From: Nocardioides sp. W7
GTDB taxonomy: Bacteria; Actinomycetota; Actinomycetes; Propionibacteriales; Nocardioidaceae
Assembly (NCBI RefSeq): GCF_022919075.1
Contig: NZ_CP095078.1
Location: 2,170,001-2,234,000 of the forward strand
DNA length: 64,000 nucleotides
Direction of reading: 5' to 3'
In this document: one piece after another, positions 15,252-25,026 of the stretch
Layout of the letters: every line of letters starts with the position of its first letter
Position numbering within the stretch: position 1 is the first letter of the stretch
The notes under the pieces: model-generated
What the model was told of the DNA's origin: nothing
Seen by the model: only the letters and a program-made list of their open reading frames with translations
The model's database searches: none
Made by a program: the position numbers and the translations under genes

Positions 15252-17012
15252 GTGGGCGGATCGGTCGAAGTCATCGGACTCAGCAAGACGTACGGACGCC
15301 AGAACATCTGGCACGACGTCACGCTGACCCTGCCTCCCGGTGAGATCACCGCGATGATGGGGCCCTCGGGCACCGGCAAGTCGGTGTTCCTGAAGTCGAT
15401 CATCGGCCTCACCGAGCCCGAGGAGGGCCAGGTGCTGATCGACGGGGTCGACATGGTCTCGTCGCGGGAGTCCCGCCGCCTGGAGCTGCGCAAGAAGTTC
15501 GGCGTGCTGTTCCAGGACGGTGCGCTCTTCGGCTCGCTCAACGTCTACGACAACGTCGCCTTCCCGCTGCGCGAGCACACGAAGTTCAGCGAGTCGAAGA
15601 TCCGCGACGTGGTGATGGAGAAGCTCGACATGGTCGGGCTGGTCGGGCAGGAGCACAAGCTGCCCGGCGAGATCTCCGGCGGCATGAAGAAGCGGGCCGG
15701 CCTGGCCCGGTCGCTGGTCACCGACCCCGAGATCATCCTGATCGACGAGCCCGACTCGGGCCTGGACCCGGTGCGCACCTCCAACCTGGCCGAGCTGCTG
15801 ATCGAGGTCAACGCCGCCACCGACGCCACCATGCTGGTGGTCACCCACAACATCGAGCTGGCCCGCACCCTGCCCGACAACCTGGGCATGCTGTACCGCC
15901 GCGAGCTGGTGATGTTCGGGCCCCGGGAGGGGTTCCTGATGACCGACCACCCCGTGGTGAGCCAGTTCATGAGCGGCGACCCGGACGGCCCGATCGGGAT
16001 GAGCGAGGAGGCCGACCACCGGCGTACCGCGCCGGAGTCATACGAGGGCATGGGGTATCCCGGATCCGCCCTGGTGCGCACCGGGGCCCGGGCGATCGAG
16101 GTGCTGCCCCTCCAGCTCACGCCCCGATCGGGAGCCGTGCGGGCCAGTAGTGATCGGCACCGGCAGCGCGTCGCGTCGGGGGCGTCGACCCTCTACGTCG
16201 CCGACGACGAGGAGGTTGACCGAGACCGGTCCGTGCGCAAGGCCATCCTCCCCGCCCGGGCCCTGGACGCCACCGGCAACCTCTTCGCCCTGGGGCTCGA
16301 CACCATCCGGGCCGCCTTCCGTCGGCCGTTCTCGTGGGTCGAGCTGATGCAGCAGTTCTGGTTCGTGGTGAGCGTCTCCTGGGTGCCCGCCATGCTGATC
16401 TCGATCCCGCTCGGAGCGGTCATCGCCCTCCAGCTCGGGACCCTGACCAAGCAGATCGGCGCCGAGTCGTTCACCGGCGCGGCCAGCGTGCTGGCCGTCG
16501 TGCAACAGGCCGCCCCGATGGTCACCACCCTGGTCATCGCCGGCGCCGGCGGCGCCGCGATCTGCGCCGAGATGGGCTCCCGCACGATCCGCGACGAGAT
16601 CGACGCCATGAAGGTGATGGGCCTCGACCCGGTGCAGCGACTGGTCGTCCCGCGGGTCATCGCCTGCGTGATGGCGGCGATCCTGCTCAACGGTCTGGTC
16701 TCGGTGGTCGGCGTGCTCGGCGGCTACTTCTTCAACGTCATCCTCCAGGGCGGTACCCCGGGCGCCTACCTGGCCAGCTTCACCGCCCTGGCCCAGATCT
16801 CCGACCTGTGGATCGGTGAGATCAAGGCCATCGTCTTCGGGTTCCTGGCCGGCGTGGTCGCCTGCTACCGGGGCCTCAACACCGCCCCCGGGCCCAAGGG
16901 CGTGGGCGACTCGGTGAACCAGTCCGTGGTGATCACCTTCCTGATGCTGTTCTTCGTCAACTTCGTCCTCACCGCGTTGTACCTGACGCTGGTGCCCATG
17001 AAGGGGGCCTGA
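15252..17012 (+). CDS. Mce transporter ATPase fused to YrbEA permease
   Basis: 586 residues from a GTG with CCAGGAGGCCCTCCC before it. Residues 1-265 are an MlaF/Mkl-type ABC ATPase: Walker A GPSGTGKS (37-44), signature ISGGM (141-145), Walker B IILIDEP (161-167). After a linker of about 70 residues, residues about 335-586 are a complete MlaE/YrbE permease with five or so membrane helices and the EIDAMKVMGLDP cytoplasmic motif. There is no stop or frameshift between the parts. In mycobacteria these are separate proteins, with the ATPase (MceG) encoded elsewhere. It heads the operon and powers import of a lipid or sterol; substrate unknown. Confidence 0.9.
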   Translation: MGGSVEVIGLSKTYGRQNIWHDVTLTLPPGEITAMMGPSGTGKSVFLKSIIGLTEPEEGQVLIDGVDMVSSRESRRLELRKKFGVLFQDGALFGSLNVYDNVAFPLREHTKFSESKIRDVVMEKLDMVGLVGQEHKLPGEISGGMKKRAGLARSLVTDPEIILIDEPDSGLDPVRTSNLAELLIEVNAATDATMLVVTHNIELARTLPDNLGMLYRRELVMFGPREGFLMTDHPVVSQFMSGDPDGPIGMSEEADHRRTAPESYEGMGYPGSALVRTGARAIEVLPLQLTPRSGAVRASSDRHRQRVASGASTLYVADDEEVDRDRSVRKAILPARALDATGNLFALGLDTIRAAFRRPFSWVELMQQFWFVVSVSWVPAMLISIPLGAVIALQLGTLTKQIGAESFTGAASVLAVVQQAAPMVTTLVIAGAGGAAICAEMGSRTIRDEIDAMKVMGLDPVQRLVVPRVIACVMAAILLNGLVSVVGVLGGYFFNVILQGGTPGAYLASFTALAQISDLWIGEIKAIVFGFLAGVVACYRGLNTAPGPKGVGDSVNQSVVITFLMLFFVNFVLTALYLTLVPMKGA

Positions 17013-17013
17013 C

Positions 17014-17934
17014 ATGGCCGCGAACCGATCTAACGGGCCCCAGCCCACCTTCCCTCCGCTGACCGCCGAGCTGGAGCGGGGTGGACCGCGGCGCGCCGCC
17101 CCCCGCAACACCCGCGTCGGGCGGATCTTCAGCCGCCCGATCGACAAGCTCAGCAAGCTTGGCGCCGACATGCGCTTCTACGTCAACGTGCTGCTGCACA
17201 TCCCGAGCACCCTGCGGCACTACCCCAAGGAGGTCATGCGGCTGCTGTCCGAGGTGAGCTTCGGCTCCGGGGCCCTGGCCGTGATCGGCGGCACCATCGG
17301 GGTGATGCTCGGCCTGACGCTCTCGGTCGGCTTCGTCGTGGGCATGCAGGGCTACGCCGCCCTGGACCAGATCGGCGCCTCGGCCCTCAACGGCTTCATC
17401 TCCGCCTACTTCAACACCCGCGAGGTGGCGCCCATGGTCGCCGCGCTCGCGCTGTCCGCCACGGTCGGGTCCGGCTTCACCGCCCAGCTCGGGGCGATGA
17501 AGATCAACGAGGAGGTCGACGCCCTCACGGCGATGGCCGTGCCGGCGGTGCCGTACCTGATCACCACCCGGGTGATCGCCGGGTTCCTCGCGATCGTCCC
17601 GCTCTACGTGATCGGGCTGCTCACGTCGTACGGCGGCGCCCGGGCGGTGACCGTCTTCGTCTACGGCCAGTCCGCCGGGACCTACGACCACTACTTCAAC
17701 CTGTTCCTGCCACCGATCGACATCCTGCTGTCGTTCGTGAAGGTGCTGATCTTCTCGGTGATCATCATCATGGTGCACTGCCGGATGGGCTTCCAGGCCG
17801 TCGGCGGGCCGGCCGGGGTCGGGGTGGCCGTCGGGCGCGCGGTCCGCCGCAGCCTGGTCACCGTCGCGGTGCTGGACCTGATCCTCTCGATGGCGCTGTG
17901 GGGCGCCTCCACCACCGTGAGGATCGCCGGATGA
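17014..17934 (+). CDS. yrbEB: Mce transporter permease YrbEB
   Basis: 306 residues. An N-terminal cytoplasmic extension of about 45 residues leads into a MlaE/YrbE permease fold: helices at about 85-115, 140-165, 185-225 and 245-285. The conserved cytoplasmic loop reads LGAMKINEEVDALTAMAVP, matching the EIDALxxMG motif of the partner. The start lies one base after the stop of the ATPase-YrbEA gene, so the two permeases are made together and should form the membrane channel of the Mce complex. Confidence 0.9.
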   Translation: MAANRSNGPQPTFPPLTAELERGGPRRAAPRNTRVGRIFSRPIDKLSKLGADMRFYVNVLLHIPSTLRHYPKEVMRLLSEVSFGSGALAVIGGTIGVMLGLTLSVGFVVGMQGYAALDQIGASALNGFISAYFNTREVAPMVAALALSATVGSGFTAQLGAMKINEEVDALTAMAVPAVPYLITTRVIAGFLAIVPLYVIGLLTSYGGARAVTVFVYGQSAGTYDHYFNLFLPPIDILLSFVKVLIFSVIIIMVHCRMGFQAVGGPAGVGVAVGRAVRRSLVTVAVLDLILSMALWGASTTVRIAG

Positions 17935-19298
17935 ACGCCGCGAAGACCCGCGATCTGCTGATCGGCCTGGTCGCCATCGCCCTGGTGCTGGGCCTGCTCA
18001 CAGTGGCCTACCTGGCCTACAACCGCGCCCTGGTCCCGCACCGGGACGTGACCCTGCGCACCGACGTCGTCGGCAACTCCCTGAAGGTCGGCTCGGACGT
18101 CAAGTTCCAGGGCGTCCCGGTCGGCCAGGTCGCCGAGATCAGCGCCACCGACGAGGGCGCCGACCTGAATCTGGCCCTGGACCCCGAGATCCTCCCGATG
18201 CTGCCGGACAACGTGGTGGCGCGGCTGCTGCCCAAGACGATGTTCGGGGAGCGGTACGTCGCCCTGGTGCAGCCGACCAGCGCCAGCGGCACCGAGCTGC
18301 AGGAGGGCGACGTGATCCGCGAGGACGACTCGGCCGAGGCGGCCGAGCTGCAGCAGGTCCTCGACGAGCTGCTGCCGGTGCTGCGCGCGATCCAGCCCGA
18401 GAAGCTGTCGGCGATGCTCAGCGAGTTCGCCGGCATGCTGGACGGCCAGGGCAAGAACCTCGGCGACGCGATGGTCGAGTGGTCGCACTACGTGAAGAAG
18501 CTCAACCCGAAGGTGCCGCAGATCGCCGAGGACTTCGCCCTGCTGGCCGACGTGGCCGACGAGTGGAACGTCGCGGCCCCCGATCTGGTCGACGCCCTGT
18601 CGACGATGACCACCACGTCGAAGACGCTGGTCGACAAGCAGACCGAGCTGCGCGACGTCTATGCCGGCGTGATCGGATCCTCCGACACCGCCCGCGGCTG
18701 GATCTCCGACAACCACGACACCATCGTGGTGCTGACCGATGAGAGCCGGGCCGCCCTGCGGGCCAGTGCGCCGTACGCCTCTCAGTTCCCCTGCCTGTTC
18801 GAGGCGGTGGCGCGGTTCAAGCCGCGCATGGACGAGGCCCTGGGCGCCGGCACCGACGAGCCCGGCATGCACGCGGTGCTGAAGGTGATGCCGGCGCGCA
18901 GCAAGTACCTCGCCGGCAAGGACGACATCAGCTTCACCAAGGGCACGCCGGCGCCGCGCTGCCCGTACGTGACCGGCAAGGTGGGCACCTCGCCGGCCAA
19001 GCGGAGCGCCTCGGGCGACGGTCTCCCTCAGTGGCCCGAGGACACGCGCACCGCCGACGTCGCCGACGAGAGCGAGAGTGGCGACGATCCGGTCGCGATC
19101 GGGCCGCCGCCGAGGGCGAACGCCCAGTCCTTCCTGGTCGCGCTGACCGGGCTGGGCGAGGCCAACTCGCCCAGTGAGAACCGGCTGATCGCCGAGCTGG
19201 TGGCGCCCACCCAGGGGCTGGCTCCGGTCCAGTACCCCGGCTGGAGCTCGCTGCTGCTCGGACCGACCCTGCGGAACACCAAGGTGGTGCTGAAATGA
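17931..19298 (+). CDS. mceA: MceA, MCE-domain substrate-binding protein
   Basis: 455 residues. One N-terminal membrane helix (residues 8-29) is followed by an MCE domain at about 38-115 (LRTDVVGNSLKVGSDVKFQG, then VPVGQV), and long helical regions that build the trans-envelope tube. The C-terminal 120 residues are less conserved and rich in Ser, Asp and Pro. The start overlaps the previous stop (ATGA). First of six consecutive Mce proteins. Confidence 0.9.
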   Translation: MNAAKTRDLLIGLVAIALVLGLLTVAYLAYNRALVPHRDVTLRTDVVGNSLKVGSDVKFQGVPVGQVAEISATDEGADLNLALDPEILPMLPDNVVARLLPKTMFGERYVALVQPTSASGTELQEGDVIREDDSAEAAELQQVLDELLPVLRAIQPEKLSAMLSEFAGMLDGQGKNLGDAMVEWSHYVKKLNPKVPQIAEDFALLADVADEWNVAAPDLVDALSTMTTTSKTLVDKQTELRDVYAGVIGSSDTARGWISDNHDTIVVLTDESRAALRASAPYASQFPCLFEAVARFKPRMDEALGAGTDEPGMHAVLKVMPARSKYLAGKDDISFTKGTPAPRCPYVTGKVGTSPAKRSASGDGLPQWPEDTRTADVADESESGDDPVAIGPPPRANAQSFLVALTGLGEANSPSENRLIAELVAPTQGLAPVQYPGWSSLLLGPTLRNTKVVLK

Positions 19299-20377
19299 CG
19301 AAGGACGCCAACCATGGCCCGCTGTGGGCCATCGGGATCAAGAGCGTGGTCTTCACCGTGGTGACGGTGACCCTCACCGGGATCCTGGCCATGACCATCC
19401 GCAACAGCTCGGCGGGGGAGGGCGTGGAGTACACCGCGGTGTTCACCGAGGCGACGAGCGTGAACCGCGGCGACGACGTGCGCGTGGCCGGGGTCAAGGT
19501 CGGCACCGTGCAGGACGTCTCCGTCACCGACAAGCGGCTGGCCAAGGTGCGGTTCACCATCCGCAAGGGGGTCCCGGTGCGCAGCGATGCCGTGATCCAG
19601 ATCAAGTTCCGCAACATCGTGGGTCAGCGCTTCCTCTCCATCGAGCAGGCCGACCCCGCCCCCGCCTCCGGCGACAGCGGCCAGGTCGTGCCGGCCAGTG
19701 CCGGCACCGACTCGCAGGTCCGCGAGGGGCACACCTTCGGCCTGGACGCCACCCGGCCGGCGCTGAGCCTGACCGTGCTCTTCAACGGCTTCCGGCCACT
19801 GCTGGACATGCTCAACCCCAAGGACGTCAACCGGCTGAGCGAGCAGATCATCGCCGTCTTCCAGGGCGAGGAGGCCACAGTCGACGGGTTGCTGCAGAGC
19901 ACCGCCAGCCTCACCACCACGCTCGCCGAGAAGGACGAGGTGATCGGCGAGCTGATCACCAGCCTCAGCAGCGTGATGCAGACGGTCGACGGCAGGTCGG
20001 ACCAGCTGGACCTCACCATCACCACCATGCAGCAGCTCGTCTCCGGCCTGTCGGCCGACCGGGCCGCCATCGGCAGCTCGATCGAGGGGATGGGGGAGCT
20101 GACCGGCCGCGTCGCGACCCTGCTGGACGAGACCCGGCCGGCGCTGCGCAAGTCGATCGGTCACCTCGGAGTGCTCTCCGAGACCCTCGACGAGCACAGC
20201 GCCGAGGTCGACAGCTTCCTCAAGATGCTACCCACCAAGCTGGACCGGATCGGCCGGCTCGGCAGCTACGGCTCCTGGCTCAACTTCTACATGTGCTCCA
20301 TGGACGGACGGATCCCGATGCCCCAGGGCTACATGGGCGACCTCGGGGTCCTGCCCGTCGCGAAGAGGTGTCGCTGA
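19295..20377 (+). CDS. mceB: MceB, MCE-domain protein
   Basis: 360 residues, membrane helix at 12-33, MCE domain at about 45-120 (TSVNRGDDVRVAGVKVGTVQDV). The rest is a long helical region with leucine-rich heptads, ending in a Cys-containing stretch (NFYMCSMDGR) typical of MceB. ATGA overlap with mceA. Part of the hetero-hexamer that carries lipid across the cell envelope. Confidence 0.9.
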   Translation: MTKDANHGPLWAIGIKSVVFTVVTVTLTGILAMTIRNSSAGEGVEYTAVFTEATSVNRGDDVRVAGVKVGTVQDVSVTDKRLAKVRFTIRKGVPVRSDAVIQIKFRNIVGQRFLSIEQADPAPASGDSGQVVPASAGTDSQVREGHTFGLDATRPALSLTVLFNGFRPLLDMLNPKDVNRLSEQIIAVFQGEEATVDGLLQSTASLTTTLAEKDEVIGELITSLSSVMQTVDGRSDQLDLTITTMQQLVSGLSADRAAIGSSIEGMGELTGRVATLLDETRPALRKSIGHLGVLSETLDEHSAEVDSFLKMLPTKLDRIGRLGSYGSWLNFYMCSMDGRIPMPQGYMGDLGVLPVAKRCR

Positions 20378-21390
20378 TGTCCCGGTTCCCACGCGCGTTC
20401 GCCGAGCGCAACCGTGTCGTGATCGCCGTGGTCGGCCTGACCGTCCTGGGCCTGCTGTTCTTCGGCGCGATGCGGATCACCTCGCTGCCGATCCTCGGGG
20501 ACGGCCAGGTACACGAGGCGATCTTCACCGAGGGCGGCGGGCTGCGCGCCGGTGACGAGGTCCGGGTCGCCGGGGTTCGGGTCGGCGAGGTGACCGACGT
20601 CCGGCTCGACGGCGCCCGGGTCCGGGTCAGCTTCCAGGCCAAGGACGTCGACCTGCCCGCCGAGACGACCGCGTCGATCGAGGTCAAGTCGATGCTGGGG
20701 CAGAAGTTCCTCGCCGTGGACCCGCTCGGCACCGGCACTCTGTCGGGGGCGATCCCGCTGGAGCGCACCACGACGCCGTACGACGTGAACGCGGCGGTCT
20801 CGGACCTCTCCAGCACCTTCAACGAGATCGACACCGCCAAGCTGGAGGAGAGCTTCGACACGCTCGCGACGGCCTTCGAGAACACCCCGGAGTCGGTGCA
20901 GAAGATGGTCGGCGGGCTCACCGAGCTCTCGCGCACCATCTCCTCGCGTGACACCGAGCTGGCCGGGCTGCTGGAGGCCACCGAGGGGGTCAGCGGCACC
21001 CTGGCTGCTCGCAACAGCGAGCTCGCCGCCCTGTTCACCGACGGCTCCGAGCTGCTCGGGGAGCTGCAGAAGCGGCGCGAGGCGGTGCACGCGATGTGGA
21101 CCGGCACCCGCGACCTCGGCGTCCAGGTGCGTGGCCTGGTCGCCGACAACGACGAGACGCTGGCGCCTGCGCTGGAGAAGCTCGACCGGGTCTCGGCGAT
21201 CCTCAACCGGAACCAGCAGAACCTCGACGACGCGTTGTCCAAGCTCGGCCCCTACTACCGGGTCCTGGCCTCCGCGACCGGCAACGGCCGGTGGGTCGAC
21301 TCCTACCTGTGCGGGCTGTTCGACGAGAACGGCGATCCGGTGCTCGAGAACGACGTGATCCGCGACTGCGCACCCGGAGGTGCCCGATGA
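20377..21390 (+). CDS. mceC: MceC, MCE-domain protein
   Basis: 337 residues. Start at the ATG in TGATG, overlapping the mceB stop. Membrane helix at 14-34; MCE domain at about 43-118 (GLRAGDEVRVAGVRVGEVTDV, split by the usual SMLGQKFLAVDP). Helical region to about 310, then the SYLCGLFDENGD ending. Shorter than MceA, which is normal for MceC. Confidence 0.9.
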   Translation: MSRFPRAFAERNRVVIAVVGLTVLGLLFFGAMRITSLPILGDGQVHEAIFTEGGGLRAGDEVRVAGVRVGEVTDVRLDGARVRVSFQAKDVDLPAETTASIEVKSMLGQKFLAVDPLGTGTLSGAIPLERTTTPYDVNAAVSDLSSTFNEIDTAKLEESFDTLATAFENTPESVQKMVGGLTELSRTISSRDTELAGLLEATEGVSGTLAARNSELAALFTDGSELLGELQKRREAVHAMWTGTRDLGVQVRGLVADNDETLAPALEKLDRVSAILNRNQQNLDDALSKLGPYYRVLASATGNGRWVDSYLCGLFDENGDPVLENDVIRDCAPGGAR

Positions 21391-22448
21391 CCAGCACGAG
21401 GATGCGACGCTGGCTGGTGGCCGGCCTGGTGGCCGGCCTGATCGTGGCCGGAGCGCTCGGCGCGAGGTCGCTGCTCCGCACCGAGCCGGTGACGTTCACC
21501 GCCCTGTTCGACTCCACCGTGGGGCTCTACCCCGGGTCGGACGTGCAGGTGCTCGGCGTGCCCGTCGGCACGGTCACCGAGGTGTCGGCCGAGGGTGAGG
21601 CGGTGCGGGTCACCATGGAGCTCGACCCCGACCAGGCGGTCGCCGCCGACACCTTGGCCGTGATCGTCGCGCCCACCATGGTCAGCGACCGGTTCGTGCA
21701 GCTGACCGAGCCGTGGCTGGAGGACTCCGGCACGAAGCGACTGGCCAGCGGCGCGGTGATCGAGCAGGACCGGACCGCCGTACCGGTGGAGATCGACGAC
21801 CTCTACAGCGGGCTGAAGGACATGTCCGAGGCCCTCGGACCTCGCGGGGCCAACAAGAACGGCGCCCTGAGCAAGCTGCTCAAGGTCGGCGCCGCGAACC
21901 TGGAGGGCCAGGGCGCGGGGTTGAACACCATGATCCGCGAGTTCGGTGCGGCGAGCGCCACGCTGTCCGACCTCGACGAGACCTTCTTCGGCACCATGGC
22001 GAACCTCGACGAGTTCAACACGATGCTCGCCGAGAACGACGAGACCGTCGCGACGGTGAACGAGCAGTTCGCCGACGTCGCCGGCTTCCTGGCCGAGGAC
22101 CGGGAGGAGATGGGGGAGGCCGCCCACGAGCTGGCCGGCGCGATGGCCGTGCTCGACGACTTCATCCGGGAGAACCGCGGGAACCTCCAGACGAGTGTCG
22201 AGAACCTGGTGCCGACGACCCGGGCGCTGCACCGGCAGCGCGAGTCGCTGGAGGAGATGATCCGGCTCGCGCCGCTGCTGTTGCACAACCTGCGCGACGC
22301 CTACGACCCCGCCTACAACCTGATCGGTGGGCGCGGCAACGTCAACGAGGTCTCCATCTGGAGCACCGACGGACTCAACGCCCGCAGCTCCGACTCAGCC
22401 CCGCCGACCATGCTCGACGGCGGCACGACGGACAGGACTGAGCGATGA
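21387..22448 (+). CDS. mceD: MceD, MCE-domain protein
   Basis: 353 residues, ATGA overlap with mceC. Membrane helix at 8-27, MCE domain at about 36-115 (VGLYPGSDVQVLGVPVGTV...APTMVSDRFVQL). A long helical domain follows (residues 135-310) with ENDETVATVNEQFADVAGF marking the characteristic heptad region. Ends in a short Ser/Asp-rich tail. Confidence 0.9.
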   Translation: MTSTRMRRWLVAGLVAGLIVAGALGARSLLRTEPVTFTALFDSTVGLYPGSDVQVLGVPVGTVTEVSAEGEAVRVTMELDPDQAVAADTLAVIVAPTMVSDRFVQLTEPWLEDSGTKRLASGAVIEQDRTAVPVEIDDLYSGLKDMSEALGPRGANKNGALSKLLKVGAANLEGQGAGLNTMIREFGAASATLSDLDETFFGTMANLDEFNTMLAENDETVATVNEQFADVAGFLAEDREEMGEAAHELAGAMAVLDDFIRENRGNLQTSVENLVPTTRALHRQRESLEEMIRLAPLLLHNLRDAYDPAYNLIGGRGNVNEVSIWSTDGLNARSSDSAPPTMLDGGTTDRTER

Positions 22449-23854
22449 GTGCCATCACCCGCCCCCACGCCCCGCGGCGGGCCGGCCGACGAGCCGGACT
22501 TGCCGGGGTGGCACTGGGCCTGGCCGCGTTGTTGACCGGCTGCGGTCTGGGCAAGGACCTCTACAACACCCCGCTGCCCGGAGGCGCCGACGTCGGCGAG
22601 GACCCGATCAGCGTCACGGCGGACTTCCGTGACGTGGTCGACCTGGTGCCGCAGAGCAGCGTCAAGGTCGAGAACATCGCGGTCGGCCGGGTCTCGGACA
22701 TCGAGCTCAACCCGGACGGCCGCAGCGCGCGAGTCACCCTGCTGATGCGTCGCGACGTCGACCTGCCCGTCGGCACCACCGCCCGGCTGCAGCAGACCTC
22801 GTTGCTGGGCGAGAAGTACATCGCCCTGCTCCGGCCCGTCGAGGGCGCGGCAGGCGCCGGCTCGCTGAGCTCGGGGGCGCACATCCCGATCGAGGAGACC
22901 AGCCAGGTGGCCGAGGTCGAGCAGGTTCTCGGGGCGCTGTCACTCGTGGTCAACGGCGGCGGGCTCGGCAAGTTCCGCGAGATCTCGCGCGAGCTCCAGC
23001 AGGTCTCGACCGGGCGCCCCGAGGAGATCCGCGGCTTCCTGCGCAACATGGAGACCTTCGTGGGCTCGCTGGACTCGCGCAAGGCGTCGATCACCGACGC
23101 GCTCGACGCCGTCGCTGCCCTGTCCGCGACCCTGGACGCCGACCGGGACAAGATCGCGACGGCCCTGGAGGGCCTCAGCCCCGGCATGCAGGTGCTCGTC
23201 GAGCAGCGCGACCAGCTGGTCGAGATGCTCACCGCGCTGGACAAGCTCAGCGACGCCACCGTGCGCACCCTGGACGCCTCCCAGGAGGACATGGTCGAGG
23301 ACATGAAGCTGCTCGAGCCGATCCTGCGGGAGCTGGCCGAGTCCGGGGCGGCGCTGCCGAAGTCCCTGGAGCTGCTGCTGACCTTCCCGTTCCCCGACTC
23401 CGTGCTGGATGCGATCAAGGGCGACTACCTGAACGTCTTTGTCACGGCCACCTACACCTCGCTGCCAGACAGCTGCACCGGCTTCGGATGCCCCTGGCCG
23501 CAACTGCCGGACCTCGGGACAAACCCGCCGATCGATCTGCTCGCCCCGTCTGCGTCGGCGTCCCCCTCGGCGTCCCCGTCCGCGGCCGGTGCCCCCAGCA
23601 AGGCGAAGCCGGGCGCCCCGACCACCGGGAAGCCCAGTCCGACCGGACCGGCCGACCCGACCGGTCCCACCGGCCCGAGCGGCAGCGCGTCCCCGTCGCC
23701 GAGTGCGCCCGGATCGTCCGGTGCCGCCTCGCCCTCGCCGAGCCTGCTTCCGCCCACCGACTCGGCGATGCCGGGCCTGGGGGAGCCGTCGGTGCAGGTG
23801 CCGATCACCGATACGCCCTCGGGCGCCGCGACCACCCCGGGAGGGGAGGACTGA
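22445..23854 (+). CDS. mceE: MceE, MCE-domain lipoprotein
   Basis: 469 residues. A lipobox LLTGC (Cys33) shows that it is a lipoprotein, as MceE is in mycobacteria. MCE domain at about 55-130 (VVDLVPQSSVKVENIAVGRV). The helical region reaches about residue 330. The last 115 residues are a Pro/Ser/Thr/Gly-rich low-complexity tail, longer than usual, probably an extended envelope-spanning segment. ATGA overlap with mceD. Confidence 0.9.
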   Translation: MSAITRPHAPRRAGRRAGLAGVALGLAALLTGCGLGKDLYNTPLPGGADVGEDPISVTADFRDVVDLVPQSSVKVENIAVGRVSDIELNPDGRSARVTLLMRRDVDLPVGTTARLQQTSLLGEKYIALLRPVEGAAGAGSLSSGAHIPIEETSQVAEVEQVLGALSLVVNGGGLGKFREISRELQQVSTGRPEEIRGFLRNMETFVGSLDSRKASITDALDAVAALSATLDADRDKIATALEGLSPGMQVLVEQRDQLVEMLTALDKLSDATVRTLDASQEDMVEDMKLLEPILRELAESGAALPKSLELLLTFPFPDSVLDAIKGDYLNVFVTATYTSLPDSCTGFGCPWPQLPDLGTNPPIDLLAPSASASPSASPSAAGAPSKAKPGAPTTGKPSPTGPADPTGPTGPSGSASPSPSAPGSSGAASPSPSLLPPTDSAMPGLGEPSVQVPITDTPSGAATTPGGED

Positions 23855-25026
23855 TGCTGACCCTCATGACCCGAGCGAAGGTCGTCATGTTCGTGGTGAT
23901 CGCGCTGCTGACCACCTCCTTCCTCGCCGTGCAGTACGTCGGGCTGGACCGGTTCCTCGGCGGCTACACGGTGACCGCCGACCTCCCCGAGGCCGGTGGC
24001 CTGTTCCAGAACTCCGAGGTCACCTATCGCGGGGTGCCGGTCGGGCGGGTCGAGTCGCTGACCGCGTCCCCCGAGGGGGCCCATGCGGTGATCCGGATCG
24101 AGCGCGGTGCTCCCGAGATCCCGGCCGAGGTGCGCGGCCGGGTCGTCAACCGCTCCGCCATCGGAGAGCAGTACTTCGACCTGAGCGGGGGCTCCACCGA
24201 CGGGGAGACCCTGGCCGAGGGGGCGCACCTCACCCTCACCGCGGCCGACCTACCGCCCTCGATCGACGGGTTGCTGCGCAGCAGCCGGGACTTCGTGGCC
24301 TCAGTGCCCTCCGACGCCCTCGACACCGTCATCGACGAGGGCTACGCGATGACCCAGGGCAACGGGGAGAACCTGGCCCGCCTGGTGGAGACCTCGTCGG
24401 ACTTCGTCCGGACGGCCGACCGCAACTTCCTGATGACGGTCAGCCTGATCGACAACTCCGGCCAGGTGCTGGCGACCCAGAAGGCGGCCGCGTCGAGCTT
24501 CCAGAGCTTCAGCGAGGACCTGCGACTGGTGGCCGAGGCCTTCGAGGAGCAGGACGACGACTGGCGAAAGCTGATGGAGCAGACCCCGGCCGCAGCCCGG
24601 CAGCTCGACGCCCTGTTCAGCTCGGTCGGCCAGCCGCTCGGGCAGCTGATGGGCAACCTGGTCTCCACCGCGGAGGTCTTCGGCACCAACGCGGCCGGCG
24701 TGAAGGAGACCATGATCCGGCTGCCCGAGGGCATCTCCATCACCTACGCGGCGATGACCAGCAAGGGCATGCAGGCCGGCCTGCAGCCGACGTTCTTCAG
24801 CCCGCTGCCGTGCCAGTACAAGGGAACCGAGATGCGTCCCGGCACCGACACGTCGCCGGGCGAGGCGTTCAACACCGATGCGCGCTGTGATCTGCCACGA
24901 TCGTCCGGGACGGGGGTGCGCGGCCCCAAGGCGCCGCTGCCCGGCAGTAAGAAGGACAACGACTCCCGTCGGAGCACGGTCACCTCGGCCGACAGCCTGG
25001 GTGACCTGATGGGAGGCGACCAGTGA
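23854..25026 (+). CDS. mceF: MceF, MCE-domain protein
   Basis: 390 residues; TGATG overlap with the mceE stop. Membrane helix at 9-29, MCE domain at about 38-112 (GGLFQNSEVTYRGVPVGRVE). The helical part carries SSFQSFSEDLRLVAEAFEEQ. The C-terminal region has a Cys pair and a basic tail. Sixth and last MCE protein of the operon. Confidence 0.9.
   Translation: MLTLMTRAKVVMFVVIALLTTSFLAVQYVGLDRFLGGYTVTADLPEAGGLFQNSEVTYRGVPVGRVESLTASPEGAHAVIRIERGAPEIPAEVRGRVVNRSAIGEQYFDLSGGSTDGETLAEGAHLTLTAADLPPSIDGLLRSSRDFVASVPSDALDTVIDEGYAMTQGNGENLARLVETSSDFVRTADRNFLMTVSLIDNSGQVLATQKAAASSFQSFSEDLRLVAEAFEEQDDDWRKLMEQTPAAARQLDALFSSVGQPLGQLMGNLVSTAEVFGTNAAGVKETMIRLPEGISITYAAMTSKGMQAGLQPTFFSPLPCQYKGTEMRPGTDTSPGEAFNTDARCDLPRSSGTGVRGPKAPLPGSKKDNDSRRSTVTSADSLGDLMGGDQ

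Noticed and set aside
19324..20376. A large plus-strand frame that continues into MceC from far upstream
   Set aside because: The upstream part is a shadow of mceB in another frame; the MceC start is at the TGATG overlap.
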